Made by a program: the position numbers and the translations under genes. Source: Rhodobacterales bacterium (GTDB taxonomy: Bacteria; Pseudomonadota; Alphaproteobacteria; Rhodobacterales; Rhodobacteraceae). From it: a DNA stretch of 58,383 bases. This document shows, in pieces, positions 16,413 through 24,449 of the stretch; position 1 is the stretch's first letter; each line of letters starts with the position of its first letter. The notes under the pieces are model-generated. The model was not told where the DNA came from and searched no databases. It saw only the letters and a list, made by a program, of their open reading frames with translations. The DNA is taken from assembly GCA_003228875.1 (NCBI GenBank), contig QIGK01000139.1, positions 1-58,383 of the forward strand, written 5' to 3'.

Positions 16413-17377
16413 TGTTTATTGTTCCTGAATCCGAAATTGCCGGTCTGATTGATCGTGATGCATCCTTTACAGCGGTTGAATCGGTTTTTGCGGCTATGTC
16501 GAGCAAGGATGCCTATAACTTTCCGGTCATTCGGGAGGCTATCGGCCATGCGGATGCGCTATACGGGTTCAAGTCGGGGTTTGATCGCAAATCGCTGGCG
16601 CTGGGCCTTAAATCCGGTGGCTATTGGCCAGGGAACGAGGCCAACGGCCTGACCAACCACCAATCTACCGTCATTTTGTTTGATGCGGATACCGGCAAAG
16701 TCAAAGCACTTGTGGGCGGCAATCTTTTAACAGCATTACGCACAGCGGCGGCTTCTTCGGTGTCGATTAAACATTTGGCACCGAAAAACGCCAAGGTTCT
16801 GGGTATGATCGGGGCAGGGCATCAATCTGCCTTTCAGATGCGTGCGGCTGTTGAGCAACGGAATTTTGAAAAGGTGATCGGCTGGAATTTCCATCCTGAA
16901 ATGCTAAGCCGCCTTGCCGATACTGCTTCGGAACTTGGCTTGCCATTTGAAGAAGCAACGCTGGAACAGATTGGTTCGGATGCGGATGTGATTATCTCAA
17001 TCACTGCCAGCCATGACCCGATTTTGATGGATGCCCATGTTTCGGGCGGCACCCATATTGCCTGTATGGGCACGGATACCAAGGGAAAACAGGAGGTCGA
17101 TGCGGCACTGGTTGCCCGCGCCACTGTGTTTACCGATGAGATTGCCCAAGCGATCAGCATTGGTGAATGCCAGCACGCGATTGCCAATGGCACGTTGCTT
17201 GAGGCAGATATTATTGAATTGGGCAGCGTGATAAACGGCGACCATGTCGGGCGCAGTTCAGGCGGTGAAATCACCTTGTTTGATGGCACGGGTGTTGGCC
17301 TGCAAGATTTGGCGGTGGCTTCGGCTGCGGTTGATCTGGCGGTTGAAAAAGGCGTGGCGATCGAAGTTGATTTTTAA
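16412..17377 (+). CDS. Iminosuccinate reductase (BhcD)
   Basis: A 321-residue protein of the ornithine cyclodeaminase/mu-crystallin family. In the cycle it reduces iminosuccinate with NADH to L-aspartate, regenerating the amino donor for BhcA. The dinucleotide-binding loop VLGMIGAGHQSAF is near residue 130, preceded by GGNLLTALRTAAASSVS, typical of the family. The start overlaps the bhcC stop by one base. Its 3' end meets the convergent GntR regulator in a shared TTAA at 17374-17377. Outside this operon it would be called ornithine cyclodeaminase; context makes that unlikely. Confidence 0.9.
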   Translation: MFIVPESEIAGLIDRDASFTAVESVFAAMSSKDAYNFPVIREAIGHADALYGFKSGFDRKSLALGLKSGGYWPGNEANGLTNHQSTVILFDADTGKVKALVGGNLLTALRTAAASSVSIKHLAPKNAKVLGMIGAGHQSAFQMRAAVEQRNFEKVIGWNFHPEMLSRLADTASELGLPFEEATLEQIGSDADVIISITASHDPILMDAHVSGGTHIACMGTDTKGKQEVDAALVARATVFTDEIAQAISIGECQHAIANGTLLEADIIELGSVINGDHVGRSSGGEITLFDGTGVGLQDLAVASAAVDLAVEKGVAIEVDF

Positions 17378-18153
17378 GACTTCCGCATAAATTTGCGCTT
17401 TTGTCCCAAGCGTTCGCGCGCGTCGCGTTCTTGGCCCGCACGAATTGACGATTCCACGTAATCCAGATGATACCGCGCTGCCTCTGCTGCGCCTTCAGCG
17501 TCGCTGTCAAAAATACACTGCGCAATATTGCAATGTTGGCCATGAAGTTTCTGGCCAACACCGTCCATGGTTCTTAGAAACAACCGATTGCTGAAAACGC
17601 CGCGCTTGGTCAGTTGGTAAATAGAGGCCATCATGTGGATCAACGTGGAATTATTGCTGGCGGCAACAATGGCAGAATGGAACTGAACGTCTGCCAGATG
17701 TTCTGCTTTGAAATCTTTGGCGATGCGCGAACGCTCCATTTCTGCAAGAATTTCGGTTAGGATTTCTTTATCAGCTTTGGTGGCGCGCTTTGCGGCCAAC
17801 CCCGCTGCAAAGGCTTCTTGCTCCCGCCGGTATTCCAGAAAATCAAATAATGCCGAAGGGTGCCGCCCGTAAAGTTCCTGAAACGCGGGCGTCATGGCAG
17901 AGCCGATAAGCGGCGCAATTTCTGATCGTTCGCCTTGTTTCACAACCAGCAAGTCATCTTTTTCCAACTGCTTTAAGGCTTCGCGGAGCTTGGGTCTTGA
18001 AACATTTAACTGCTCAGACAAAGCCCGTTCAGATGGAAGTTTTGTGCCTTCACGCAGAATGCCGCTGACGATCATGGCCTCGATTTGATGGATCACAGAC
18101 TCAGCAACTGAACCTGTTGCAATTGGTTCAAAAACTTTACCAGCTTTGTCCAT
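17374..18153 (-). CDS. GntR/FadR family regulator of glycolate genes (GlcC/GlcR-like)
   Basis: A 259-residue regulator. The N-terminal winged helix-turn-helix contains LPSERALSEQLNVSRPKLRE (about residues 38-58); the C-terminal all-helical FCD domain contains DVQFHSAIVAASNN with the metal-ligand histidine. FadR-subfamily regulators commonly bind small acids in this domain. It is divergent from the TRAP-glcDEF genes and convergent with bhcD, so a role in sensing glycolate or glyoxylate is the natural inference. A strong palindrome in the divergent region supports local control. The exact effector is not visible. Confidence 0.82.
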   Translation of the reverse strand: MDKAGKVFEPIATGSVAESVIHQIEAMIVSGILREGTKLPSERALSEQLNVSRPKLREALKQLEKDDLLVVKQGERSEIAPLIGSAMTPAFQELYGRHPSALFDFLEYRREQEAFAAGLAAKRATKADKEILTEILAEMERSRIAKDFKAEHLADVQFHSAIVAASNNSTLIHMMASIYQLTKRGVFSNRLFLRTMDGVGQKLHGQHCNIAQCIFDSDAEGAAEAARYHLDYVESSIRAGQERDARERLGQKRKFMRKS

Positions 18154-18410
18154 AAACGAATTTCTCCAACGATTTTAGCGCGTACTTTTATCGCAACTTA
18201 TAATATTCCAGCAAAAACACAAGCTTGGCTTAAGGTCAATATATCGGGCGATTCGGATCAAGTAAATTTTCAAACTGGTCAATATTTAGGCTGTTAGGTG
18301 TCATAATACCGGCTTTTCCTTGCCCATCGCGAATATTCGCTTCCGATTCCAAAAATGGCAGTCAAATCTGCCAGTTGCGGTGTTTTGATGAGGCACCAGC
18401 CAATTATTCG

Positions 18411-18439
18411 TTGACTTTAAAAACTGGTTAATTTAATTT
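18411..18439 (+). promoter_or_regulatory. Promoter of the TRAP-glcDEF genes
   Basis: TTGACT at 18411-18416 and TAATTT at 18434-18439 with optimal 17-base spacing. The -10 element lies inside the 19-bp palindrome at 18425-18443, so a bound repressor would block RNA polymerase. Confidence 0.55.
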
Positions 18440-18443
18440 ACCA
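18425..18443. promoter_or_regulatory. Candidate GntR operator
   Basis: TGGTTAATTTAATTTACCA is a dyad of the form TGGT-n-AATT-n-AATT-n-ACCA, with only the three n positions unpaired. TGGT..ACCA ends are usual for FadR-subfamily GntR sites. It covers the -10 of the TRAP promoter. Confidence 0.6.
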
Positions 18444-18580
18444 TGGCTAGGAACTTAAAAGGCGCTTGCTTCAATTTCGCGCCAATGGCGATGTTGATTT
18501 GCTCAAAGTCGCCACGCATTTTACAGGCAGTTAATGCCAAAACTCCGGCCTTGTGCTGGTTAACGTTCTGGGAGGAACAC

Positions 18581-19621
18581 ATGAAACATACCTTACTTGC
18601 ATCGGTTGCAAGCTTTGCCCTAGTCGGCGGCGCTGCAACGGCACAAACCCAGCTGGAAATGACTTCAGCTTTTGGTCAAAACTTGCCAATTCTCGGCACC
18701 GCAGCAACCGATTTTGTTTCCAAAATCAACGGCATTTCTTCGGATGTTGAATTTGAACATTTTGATCCGGGCAAACTGGTGCCAGCATTAGAAGCGCTTG
18801 ACGCTGTTTCAAACGGTTCGGTTGACGCATCTTTTGCGACATCCGGTTACTGGCAGGGCAAAATCAACGCGGCATCTTTGTTTGCTGCGGTGCCATTTGG
18901 CCCCGAAGCTGGCGAATTCCTTGGCTGGATCCTGTATGATGACGGTGCTGAGCTTTGGCAGCGCATGTATGACGAAAACGGCTATAACGTCAAAGTTGTC
19001 CCGTGTGGTGTGATTGCGCCGGAAACTTCGGGCTGGTTCAAAAACGAGATTAATACCGTTGAAGACCTTCAAGGCCTGAACATGCGTTTCTTTGGCTTGG
19101 GTGCTTTGGCTATGGAAAAATTGGGTGTATCCACATCGCTGCTTGGCGCTTCGGACATTTTCCCCGCACTTGAGCGCGGCGCGATTGACGCGACTGAATT
19201 TTCCATGCCGCTGATTGATGCGCGTCTTGGCTTCTATAAAATTGCCAAATACAACTATTTCCCCGGTTGGCATCAGCCTTCAACTTTGTTTGAACTGCTG
19301 ATCAATGGCGATGTCTGGGAAGACCTGACAGAAACCGCGCAAAACCAGATTGAAGTTGCGTGTTTGGCCAACATCACCACCAACCTTGCCGAAGGCGAAG
19401 CGCTAAACTATGCGGCGATGGTTTCCAATACTGAGGAAAATGGCGTGATCATCAAGCAGTGGAATCCTGAGATGCTTGGGGCTTTTGAAGGCGCTTGGAC
19501 CGAAGTTGTCGCAGAACTGGCGGACGGCGATCCGTTCTTCCAAGAAGTCTGGGCTGATCTTCAGGAATATCGTGCAGGTTACAAAATCTGGTCAACCAAC
19601 ATCTACTTGCCGCGTAACTAA
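18581..19621 (+). CDS. TRAP transporter substrate-binding protein (TakP-like)
   Basis: A 346-residue periplasmic binding protein with a Sec signal (MKHTLLASVASFALVGGAATAQ). It belongs to the DctP superfamily; the segments MRFFGLGALAMEKLG, ALERGAIDATEFSMP and GFYKIAKYNYFPGWHQP match the TakP-like branch that binds 2-oxo acids and hydroxy acids. The conserved arginine in MRF is the usual carboxylate clamp. ATG 18581 has a strong GGGAGGA site. The gene precedes the DctQ and DctM subunits and glcDEF, so glycolate, lactate or glyoxylate are the likely ligands. A stem-loop follows the stop and may raise its mRNA level over the membrane subunits. Confidence 0.85.
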   Translation: MKHTLLASVASFALVGGAATAQTQLEMTSAFGQNLPILGTAATDFVSKINGISSDVEFEHFDPGKLVPALEALDAVSNGSVDASFATSGYWQGKINAASLFAAVPFGPEAGEFLGWILYDDGAELWQRMYDENGYNVKVVPCGVIAPETSGWFKNEINTVEDLQGLNMRFFGLGALAMEKLGVSTSLLGASDIFPALERGAIDATEFSMPLIDARLGFYKIAKYNYFPGWHQPSTLFELLINGDVWEDLTETAQNQIEVACLANITTNLAEGEALNYAAMVSNTEENGVIIKQWNPEMLGAFEGAWTEVVAELADGDPFFQEVWADLQEYRAGYKIWSTNIYLPRN

Positions 19622-19641
19622 AATACTGCAACAAAACTGAT

Positions 19642-19677
19642 AAGTGGCGGCCTGTAACCGGTCGCCACTTTATTTTT
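19642..19677 (+). terminator. Intercistronic stem-loop after dctP
   Basis: AAGTGGCG pairs with CGCCACTT (8 bp, 13-base loop) followed by TATTTTTG. It resembles a Rho-independent terminator and probably acts as a partial terminator or 3' stabiliser between dctP and dctQ. Confidence 0.65.
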
Positions 19678-19697
19678 GCGAAGCTCGGGGGGATGAG

Positions 19698-20486
19698 ATG
19701 GAAGAAACCAATTCAGACGTGATTGATCAAGTGGTCGCGATTTCAGACCCAAGTGATCGCAACAGGGAAAACCATCTTTTGGGAGACCGCATCGTCGTTG
19801 CGGTTGGCAATGTTTTTGCTTGGCTGTTTCCGGTCTTGATGGTTGCCATTGTATCCCAAATTTTTCTGCGCAAAGCAGGCATGAACCAAGCGTGGCTGGA
19901 TGATGCGCAATGGTGGATTTACGGCAGCGCCCTGCTGACCGGATTTGGCTATGCCATTACCACTGATAGCCATGTGCGGGTTGATATTTTACACGAACGT
20001 TATTCCGTCAAAAAGAAAGCAAGGATTGAGATTTTTGGTCTTGGTTGGCTGTTACTGCCGTTTCTAATCATCATGATCGATATTTTAACCCATTATGCTT
20101 ATGCGTCTTTTGTGGCCCGTGAAGGGTCTGACAGTGCCAATGGGCTGCACCGGCTTTATCTGTTGAAAATCCTGATGCCGATACTGTTTGGTGTGGCCAT
20201 TCTGGCAGCACTGACGGCCCTGAAGCGTAATGTTATGGTGCTGACAACGCCTCGATACTGGAATATGATTCTAGCGTCTTTCCCGGCGGCATGGTTTGCT
20301 GCGGAACGCTTGGTGCATTACCTGATGTGGTGGTTTGTGCGCCTGACAAATTCTGAAATACAACCTCGCCGGATCAGCAGAGAACCGATGTTTGATTACA
20401 CGATTTGGGTTGGTCTCGGATTAGTAATCCTCATTTTTGCCATCAGCTTGATTATGGCGCGACGCAATTCGGCAAAGGCTAATTAA
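19698..20486 (+). CDS. TRAP transporter small permease (DctQ)
   Basis: A 262-residue inner-membrane protein with the four core helices of DctQ subunits and extra C-terminal helices, making it longer than typical DctQ (about 160-200 residues). The core motif is visible as WWIYGSALLTGFGYAITTDSH, followed by VRVDIL, the usual DctQ pattern. ATG 19698 has a GGGGGGATGAG ribosome-binding site. The stop is one base before the dctM start. It acts with DctP and DctM in sodium-driven import. Confidence 0.85.
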   Translation: MEETNSDVIDQVVAISDPSDRNRENHLLGDRIVVAVGNVFAWLFPVLMVAIVSQIFLRKAGMNQAWLDDAQWWIYGSALLTGFGYAITTDSHVRVDILHERYSVKKKARIEIFGLGWLLLPFLIIMIDILTHYAYASFVAREGSDSANGLHRLYLLKILMPILFGVAILAALTALKRNVMVLTTPRYWNMILASFPAAWFAAERLVHYLMWWFVRLTNSEIQPRRISREPMFDYTIWVGLGLVILIFAISLIMARRNSAKAN

Positions 20487-20487
20487 C

Positions 20488-21936
20488 ATGGAATTATTAT
20501 CTTTTATCGGTCAATTAATGAACCTGAACCAGTGGTTGGTTCTGCTGATGTTTGTTGTGTTTATCGTGATGCTTTTCCGTGGTATTCCAGTGGTTTATGC
20601 GCTTGTCGGTGTCAGCCTGATGTTTATTATCATCGCCATGGTCATTCTGGACCCGAACAAAAACCTGATCAACGAATATATCGAGTTTGACCGAACCGGC
20701 ATTACCTATCAAAAACTTGCGGTGAATTCCGGGCGGTTCTTTGGTGGCATTATCAAGAACCCGGTTCTGGTGGCTTTGCCGATGTTTATCTTTATGGGCC
20801 TGATGCTGGACCAATCCGGCGTTGCCCAAAAAATGATGAAATCCATGCAGGTTTTGTTTGGTGCGCTAAAAGGTGGGCTGGCCCTGTCGGTGATGTTGAT
20901 CGGCATCGTTCTGGCGGCCTCAACCGGCGTGGTTGGTGCCTCGGTTGTTTTGCTGGGTGTCATGGGCATTCCGGCGATGATGAATCAGGGCTACGCCAAG
21001 CCGATTGCGACGGGCACCATTGCCGCGTCGGGCACATTGGGCATTCTTATTCCGCCATCGATCATGCTGGTGATCATGTCTGACCAACTGGCGATCAGCC
21101 TTGGGGATCTGTTTATGGGGGCTTTGTTTCCGGGGCTTTTGCTGGGCGGATTGTATATTCTGTATATCGTAATTTACGGGCTCATCTCGCCCAAATCCAT
21201 GCCGATCCCTGATGATCATGCGCCGGTTAACCTGAAAGTTGTTCTGGATGTCGCCAAGTCGGTTGTGCCGCCTATGGGGCTTATTTTGCTGGTGCTTGGC
21301 TCGATCTTTTTTGGCCTTGCCACCCCAACCGAGGCCTCGGGGCTGGGCGCGATGGGCGCTACAGTGCTGGCATTGGCGGCACGTAACCTGAACTTAAAGG
21401 TGTTCAAAGACGTGATGCGCCAGACGCTGAATACTTCGGGTTATATCATCGGTATTTTTATCGCAGCCAATTTCTTTGCGCTGATCCTGCGCCGTTATGG
21501 GGGTGACGAGATCATTGAAAACATGGTGCTAGGATCGTTTGATAACCCCTATATGGTGATTGCCTTTATTCTATTCATCATATTCTTGCTGGGTTTCCTG
21601 CTGGACTGGATTGAGATCACCCTGATCATCATGCCGCTGATGTTGCCGGTGGTGATCGGCTTGAACATTCCGGTTGAGGGGTTTGGCGTGGTCGATAACC
21701 CCTCGGTGGTCTGGTTTGCGATATTGGTGGCGGTGACCTTGCAAACGTCATTCCTGACCCCGCCGGTTGGCTTTGCACTGTTTTATCTGAAAGGAGTCTG
21801 CCCAAAGGATATTTCGCTGATGCATATCTATAAGGGTGTTATCCCGTTTGTGTTGCTTCAGGTGCTTGGGCTTTCGATCGTGTTTTTCTGGCCCAGTCTG
21901 GTCACATGGCTGCCCGCTGTTGCCTATGGCAATTAG
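20488..21936 (+). CDS. TRAP transporter large permease (DctM)
   Basis: A 482-residue membrane protein with 12 or more helices. DctM signatures include FRGIPVVYALVGVSLMF, GIPAMMNQGYAKPIATGTIA and GTLGILIPPSIMLVIMSDQL, and the C-terminal SFLTPPVGFALFYLKGV. It is about 50 residues longer than the standard DctM because of an insertion around residues 55-75. It is the channel subunit, coupled to DctQ by adjacent stop and start codons. Confidence 0.88.
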   Translation: MELLSFIGQLMNLNQWLVLLMFVVFIVMLFRGIPVVYALVGVSLMFIIIAMVILDPNKNLINEYIEFDRTGITYQKLAVNSGRFFGGIIKNPVLVALPMFIFMGLMLDQSGVAQKMMKSMQVLFGALKGGLALSVMLIGIVLAASTGVVGASVVLLGVMGIPAMMNQGYAKPIATGTIAASGTLGILIPPSIMLVIMSDQLAISLGDLFMGALFPGLLLGGLYILYIVIYGLISPKSMPIPDDHAPVNLKVVLDVAKSVVPPMGLILLVLGSIFFGLATPTEASGLGAMGATVLALAARNLNLKVFKDVMRQTLNTSGYIIGIFIAANFFALILRRYGGDEIIENMVLGSFDNPYMVIAFILFIIFLLGFLLDWIEITLIIMPLMLPVVIGLNIPVEGFGVVDNPSVVWFAILVAVTLQTSFLTPPVGFALFYLKGVCPKDISLMHIYKGVIPFVLLQVLGLSIVFFWPSLVTWLPAVAYGN

Positions 21937-21963
21937 GCATCCGCCAATAAAAGGGAAATTCAA

Positions 21964-23394
21964 ATGCAAATGCCTGTCGCCAATGCGGAAATTATCGCCC
22001 GTAAAGCTGAGATCGTGGCGCGATTGCGTAGCGTGTTGCCCATTGACGCGGTGATTGATGATCCGGTCGCAACCAAGGTGTATGAGTGTGACGCGCTTTC
22101 TGCCTATCGTTGCCCGCCGTTGGCGGTGGTGTTGCCTGCCAGCACCATCCAAACAGCTGCGGTGCTAAAGGCCTGCCATGAAATGGGGGTGCCGGTGGTC
22201 CCACGCGGGTCTGGCACATCCTTGGCAGGGGGCGCGATGCCCACCGCTGACAGTGTTGTGCTGGGGGTGGCACGGCTGGATCAGGTATTGGAAACCGATT
22301 ATGAAAACCGGTTTATCCGCGTGCAATCGGGGCGCACCAATCTAAGCGTTACTGGCGCGGTTGAAACCAACGGTTTTTTCTATGCGCCAGACCCGAGCAG
22401 CCAGCTGGCTTGTGCGATAGCCGGTAATATCGCCATGAATTCCGGCGGCGCGCATTGTTTGAAATATGGCGTGACCACCAATAATCTGCTGGGTGTGACC
22501 ATGGTAACCATGGCAGGGGAAATCATTGAACTGGGCGGCGCATATCTGGGTTCGGCAGGGTATGATCTGCTGGGCCTTATCTGTGGTTCCGAGGGGCAAC
22601 TTGGGGTCGTAACCGAAGCCACCCTGCGCATTCTGGCCAAGCCTGAGGGCGCGCGCCCGGTGTTGATCGGGTTTGATAGCAACGAGGTGGCAGGGGCTTG
22701 TGTTTCCGATATTATTCGCGCCGGTGTTTTGCCTGTGGCCATAGAATTTATGGACCGGCCGGTTATTCGCGCTGTCGAAAATTTTGTTAACGCTGGCTAT
22801 CCCGATGTGAAGGCGTTGTTAATAATTGAGGTTGAAGGATCAGAAACCGAGATCGACGAACAGCTTGGCAAAATTGTCAAAATAGCCAAGCGCCATAATC
22901 CGGTGGAGCTGCGCGAAAGCGGTTCTGAGGCGGAATCAGCCAACATCTGGAAAGGCCGCAAAGCCGCCTTTGGCGCGATGGGGCAGATCAATGATTATAT
23001 GTGCCTTGATGGCACCATTCCGGTTAGCCAGCTGCCAGTAGTGTTGCGGCGCATTACCGAGCTGTCTGATGAATATGGCCTTGATGTGGGTAATGTTTTC
23101 CATGCCGGTGATGGCAATATGCACCCGCTTATTCTGTATGATGCCAACAAATCAGGTGATCTGGAAAAATGCGAAGCCATGGGCGCGGAAATTTTGAAAT
23201 TATGTGTTGAGGTCGGTGGCTGTTTAACTGGCGAACACGGGGTGGGCATTGAAAAGCGCGACCTGATGTATGAGCAATTCAACAGGGATGATCTGGAAAT
23301 CCAGATGATGGTCAAGGATGTGTTTGACCCCAAATGGCTGTTGAACTCCGCCAAGGTTTTTCCGTTAACCGCCAGCGAGGCGCGGCGCGGATGA
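21964..23394 (+). CDS. Glycolate oxidase subunit GlcD
   Basis: A 476-residue FAD-linked oxidase subunit. The FAD-binding PCMH domain shows VVPRGSGTSLAGGAMPT (about residues 80-96) and NSGGAHCLKYGVTTNN; the C-terminal domain ends with HAGDGNMHP and CLTGEHGVGIEKRDLM, characteristic of GlcD and D-lactate dehydrogenases. With GlcE and GlcF it oxidises glycolate to glyoxylate and passes electrons to the membrane quinone pool. It sits 27 bp behind dctM and overlaps glcE (ATGA), so transport and oxidation genes are probably one operon. Confidence 0.92.
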   Translation: MQMPVANAEIIARKAEIVARLRSVLPIDAVIDDPVATKVYECDALSAYRCPPLAVVLPASTIQTAAVLKACHEMGVPVVPRGSGTSLAGGAMPTADSVVLGVARLDQVLETDYENRFIRVQSGRTNLSVTGAVETNGFFYAPDPSSQLACAIAGNIAMNSGGAHCLKYGVTTNNLLGVTMVTMAGEIIELGGAYLGSAGYDLLGLICGSEGQLGVVTEATLRILAKPEGARPVLIGFDSNEVAGACVSDIIRAGVLPVAIEFMDRPVIRAVENFVNAGYPDVKALLIIEVEGSETEIDEQLGKIVKIAKRHNPVELRESGSEAESANIWKGRKAAFGAMGQINDYMCLDGTIPVSQLPVVLRRITELSDEYGLDVGNVFHAGDGNMHPLILYDANKSGDLEKCEAMGAEILKLCVEVGGCLTGEHGVGIEKRDLMYEQFNRDDLEIQMMVKDVFDPKWLLNSAKVFPLTASEARRG

Positions 23395-24449
23395 AACCCT
23401 TAAGCGAACAAGAATTATCCGAAATAGTGGTAAATGCCAAAACGCCACTAAACATTGTTGGCGGCGGCACATGGCAGGCGCGTAATAACGCGGAGCAGCT
23501 TTACACAAGTGGCTTGTCTGGGGTTTCATTGTATGAACCCGAGGCCCTGACCTTGGTTGCCAAAGCGGGCACGCCGTTGGTGGAAATTGAGGATTTGCTG
23601 GCCAAAAATGGTCAATGCCTGCCCTTTGAACCCAATAATCTGGCGGCATTACAAGGTGTAAAAGCTATACCAACCATTGGCGGGGTTGTGGCCACCAATG
23701 CCTCTGGCCCGCGCCGAATTTCGGCAGGGGCCTGCCGTGACAGCCTGATTGGCGTGCGGTTTGTGGATGGCAATGGTGTTGTCATCAAAAACGGGGGTCG
23801 AGTGATGAAAAACGTTACCGGCTATGATCTGGTGAAATTGATGTCGGGCAGTTTTGGCACTTTGGGGGTTTTAACCGAGGTAAGTTTCAAGCTGCTGCCC
23901 GCAGCGCAAGCCAGCGCCACGGTGCTGGTTTTTGAGGATGAAAAAACCTGTGCGGCGACCATGGCAGCGGCGCTTGGGTCTCCTTTTGATGTCAGCGGCG
24001 CGGCGCATATTGATGGCATTACGGCGGTTCGGGTTGCTGGATTGGCAGGGTCCGTTGAATACCGCGCGGCGGCTTTGGCTTCGCTTTTGGATGGTAAAAT
24101 TGGCAAATTTAATTGGCAGGCATTGCGCGATGTGCAGGCTTTTGCTGACCAAAAAGGCGATGTCTGGCGGTTTTCGGTTAAGCCATCGGAAGGGCCGGAA
24201 CTGGCGGCAGGTTTGCGACGCTTGGGTGCGTCTAAAATCATGTTTGACTGGGCTGGCGGGTTGCTTTGGGTTTTGGCACCCACCGGGCTGGATTTACGAA
24301 AAGCCGAGTATCAGGGCCACGCGATGCTGATACGCGGCCATGCATTGCCTGTGTTTCAGCCCCAACCAGCGCCGGTTGCGGCATTGGAAAAAGCTTTGCG
24401 GGCAAAGTTCGACCCTAAAAATATTCTGAACGCTGATCGGATGACCTAA
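23391..24449 (+). CDS. Glycolate oxidase subunit GlcE
   Basis: A 352-residue FAD-binding subunit, shorter than GlcD. It keeps the PCMH fold (GGVVATNASGPRRISAG, then FVDGNGVVIKNGGRVMKNVT and YDLVKLMSGSFGTLGVLTE) and lacks the HAGDGN/GEHGVG C-terminal signature of GlcD, as expected for GlcE. ATG 23391 overlaps the glcD stop; an upstream in-frame start at 23334 would lie inside glcD and is unlikely. It is followed directly by glcF. Confidence 0.9.
   Translation: MKPLSEQELSEIVVNAKTPLNIVGGGTWQARNNAEQLYTSGLSGVSLYEPEALTLVAKAGTPLVEIEDLLAKNGQCLPFEPNNLAALQGVKAIPTIGGVVATNASGPRRISAGACRDSLIGVRFVDGNGVVIKNGGRVMKNVTGYDLVKLMSGSFGTLGVLTEVSFKLLPAAQASATVLVFEDEKTCAATMAAALGSPFDVSGAAHIDGITAVRVAGLAGSVEYRAAALASLLDGKIGKFNWQALRDVQAFADQKGDVWRFSVKPSEGPELAAGLRRLGASKIMFDWAGGLLWVLAPTGLDLRKAEYQGHAMLIRGHALPVFQPQPAPVAALEKALRAKFDPKNILNADRMT

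Larger units (their letters stand above)
18154..18580. other. Divergent regulatory region, 427 bp
   Basis: No gene. It separates the GntR regulator from the TRAP genes and is AT-rich. GGTCAATAT occurs twice (about 18236 and 18277), sharing the GGT.AAT half-site of the palindrome at 18425. The TRAP promoter and operator are listed separately. The mRNA leader before dctP would be about 135 nt. Confidence 0.6.

Noticed and set aside
16412-17377. Ornithine cyclodeaminase as the product of this gene
   Set aside because: The family is right, but the bhcABC neighbours with overlapping starts identify it as iminosuccinate reductase.
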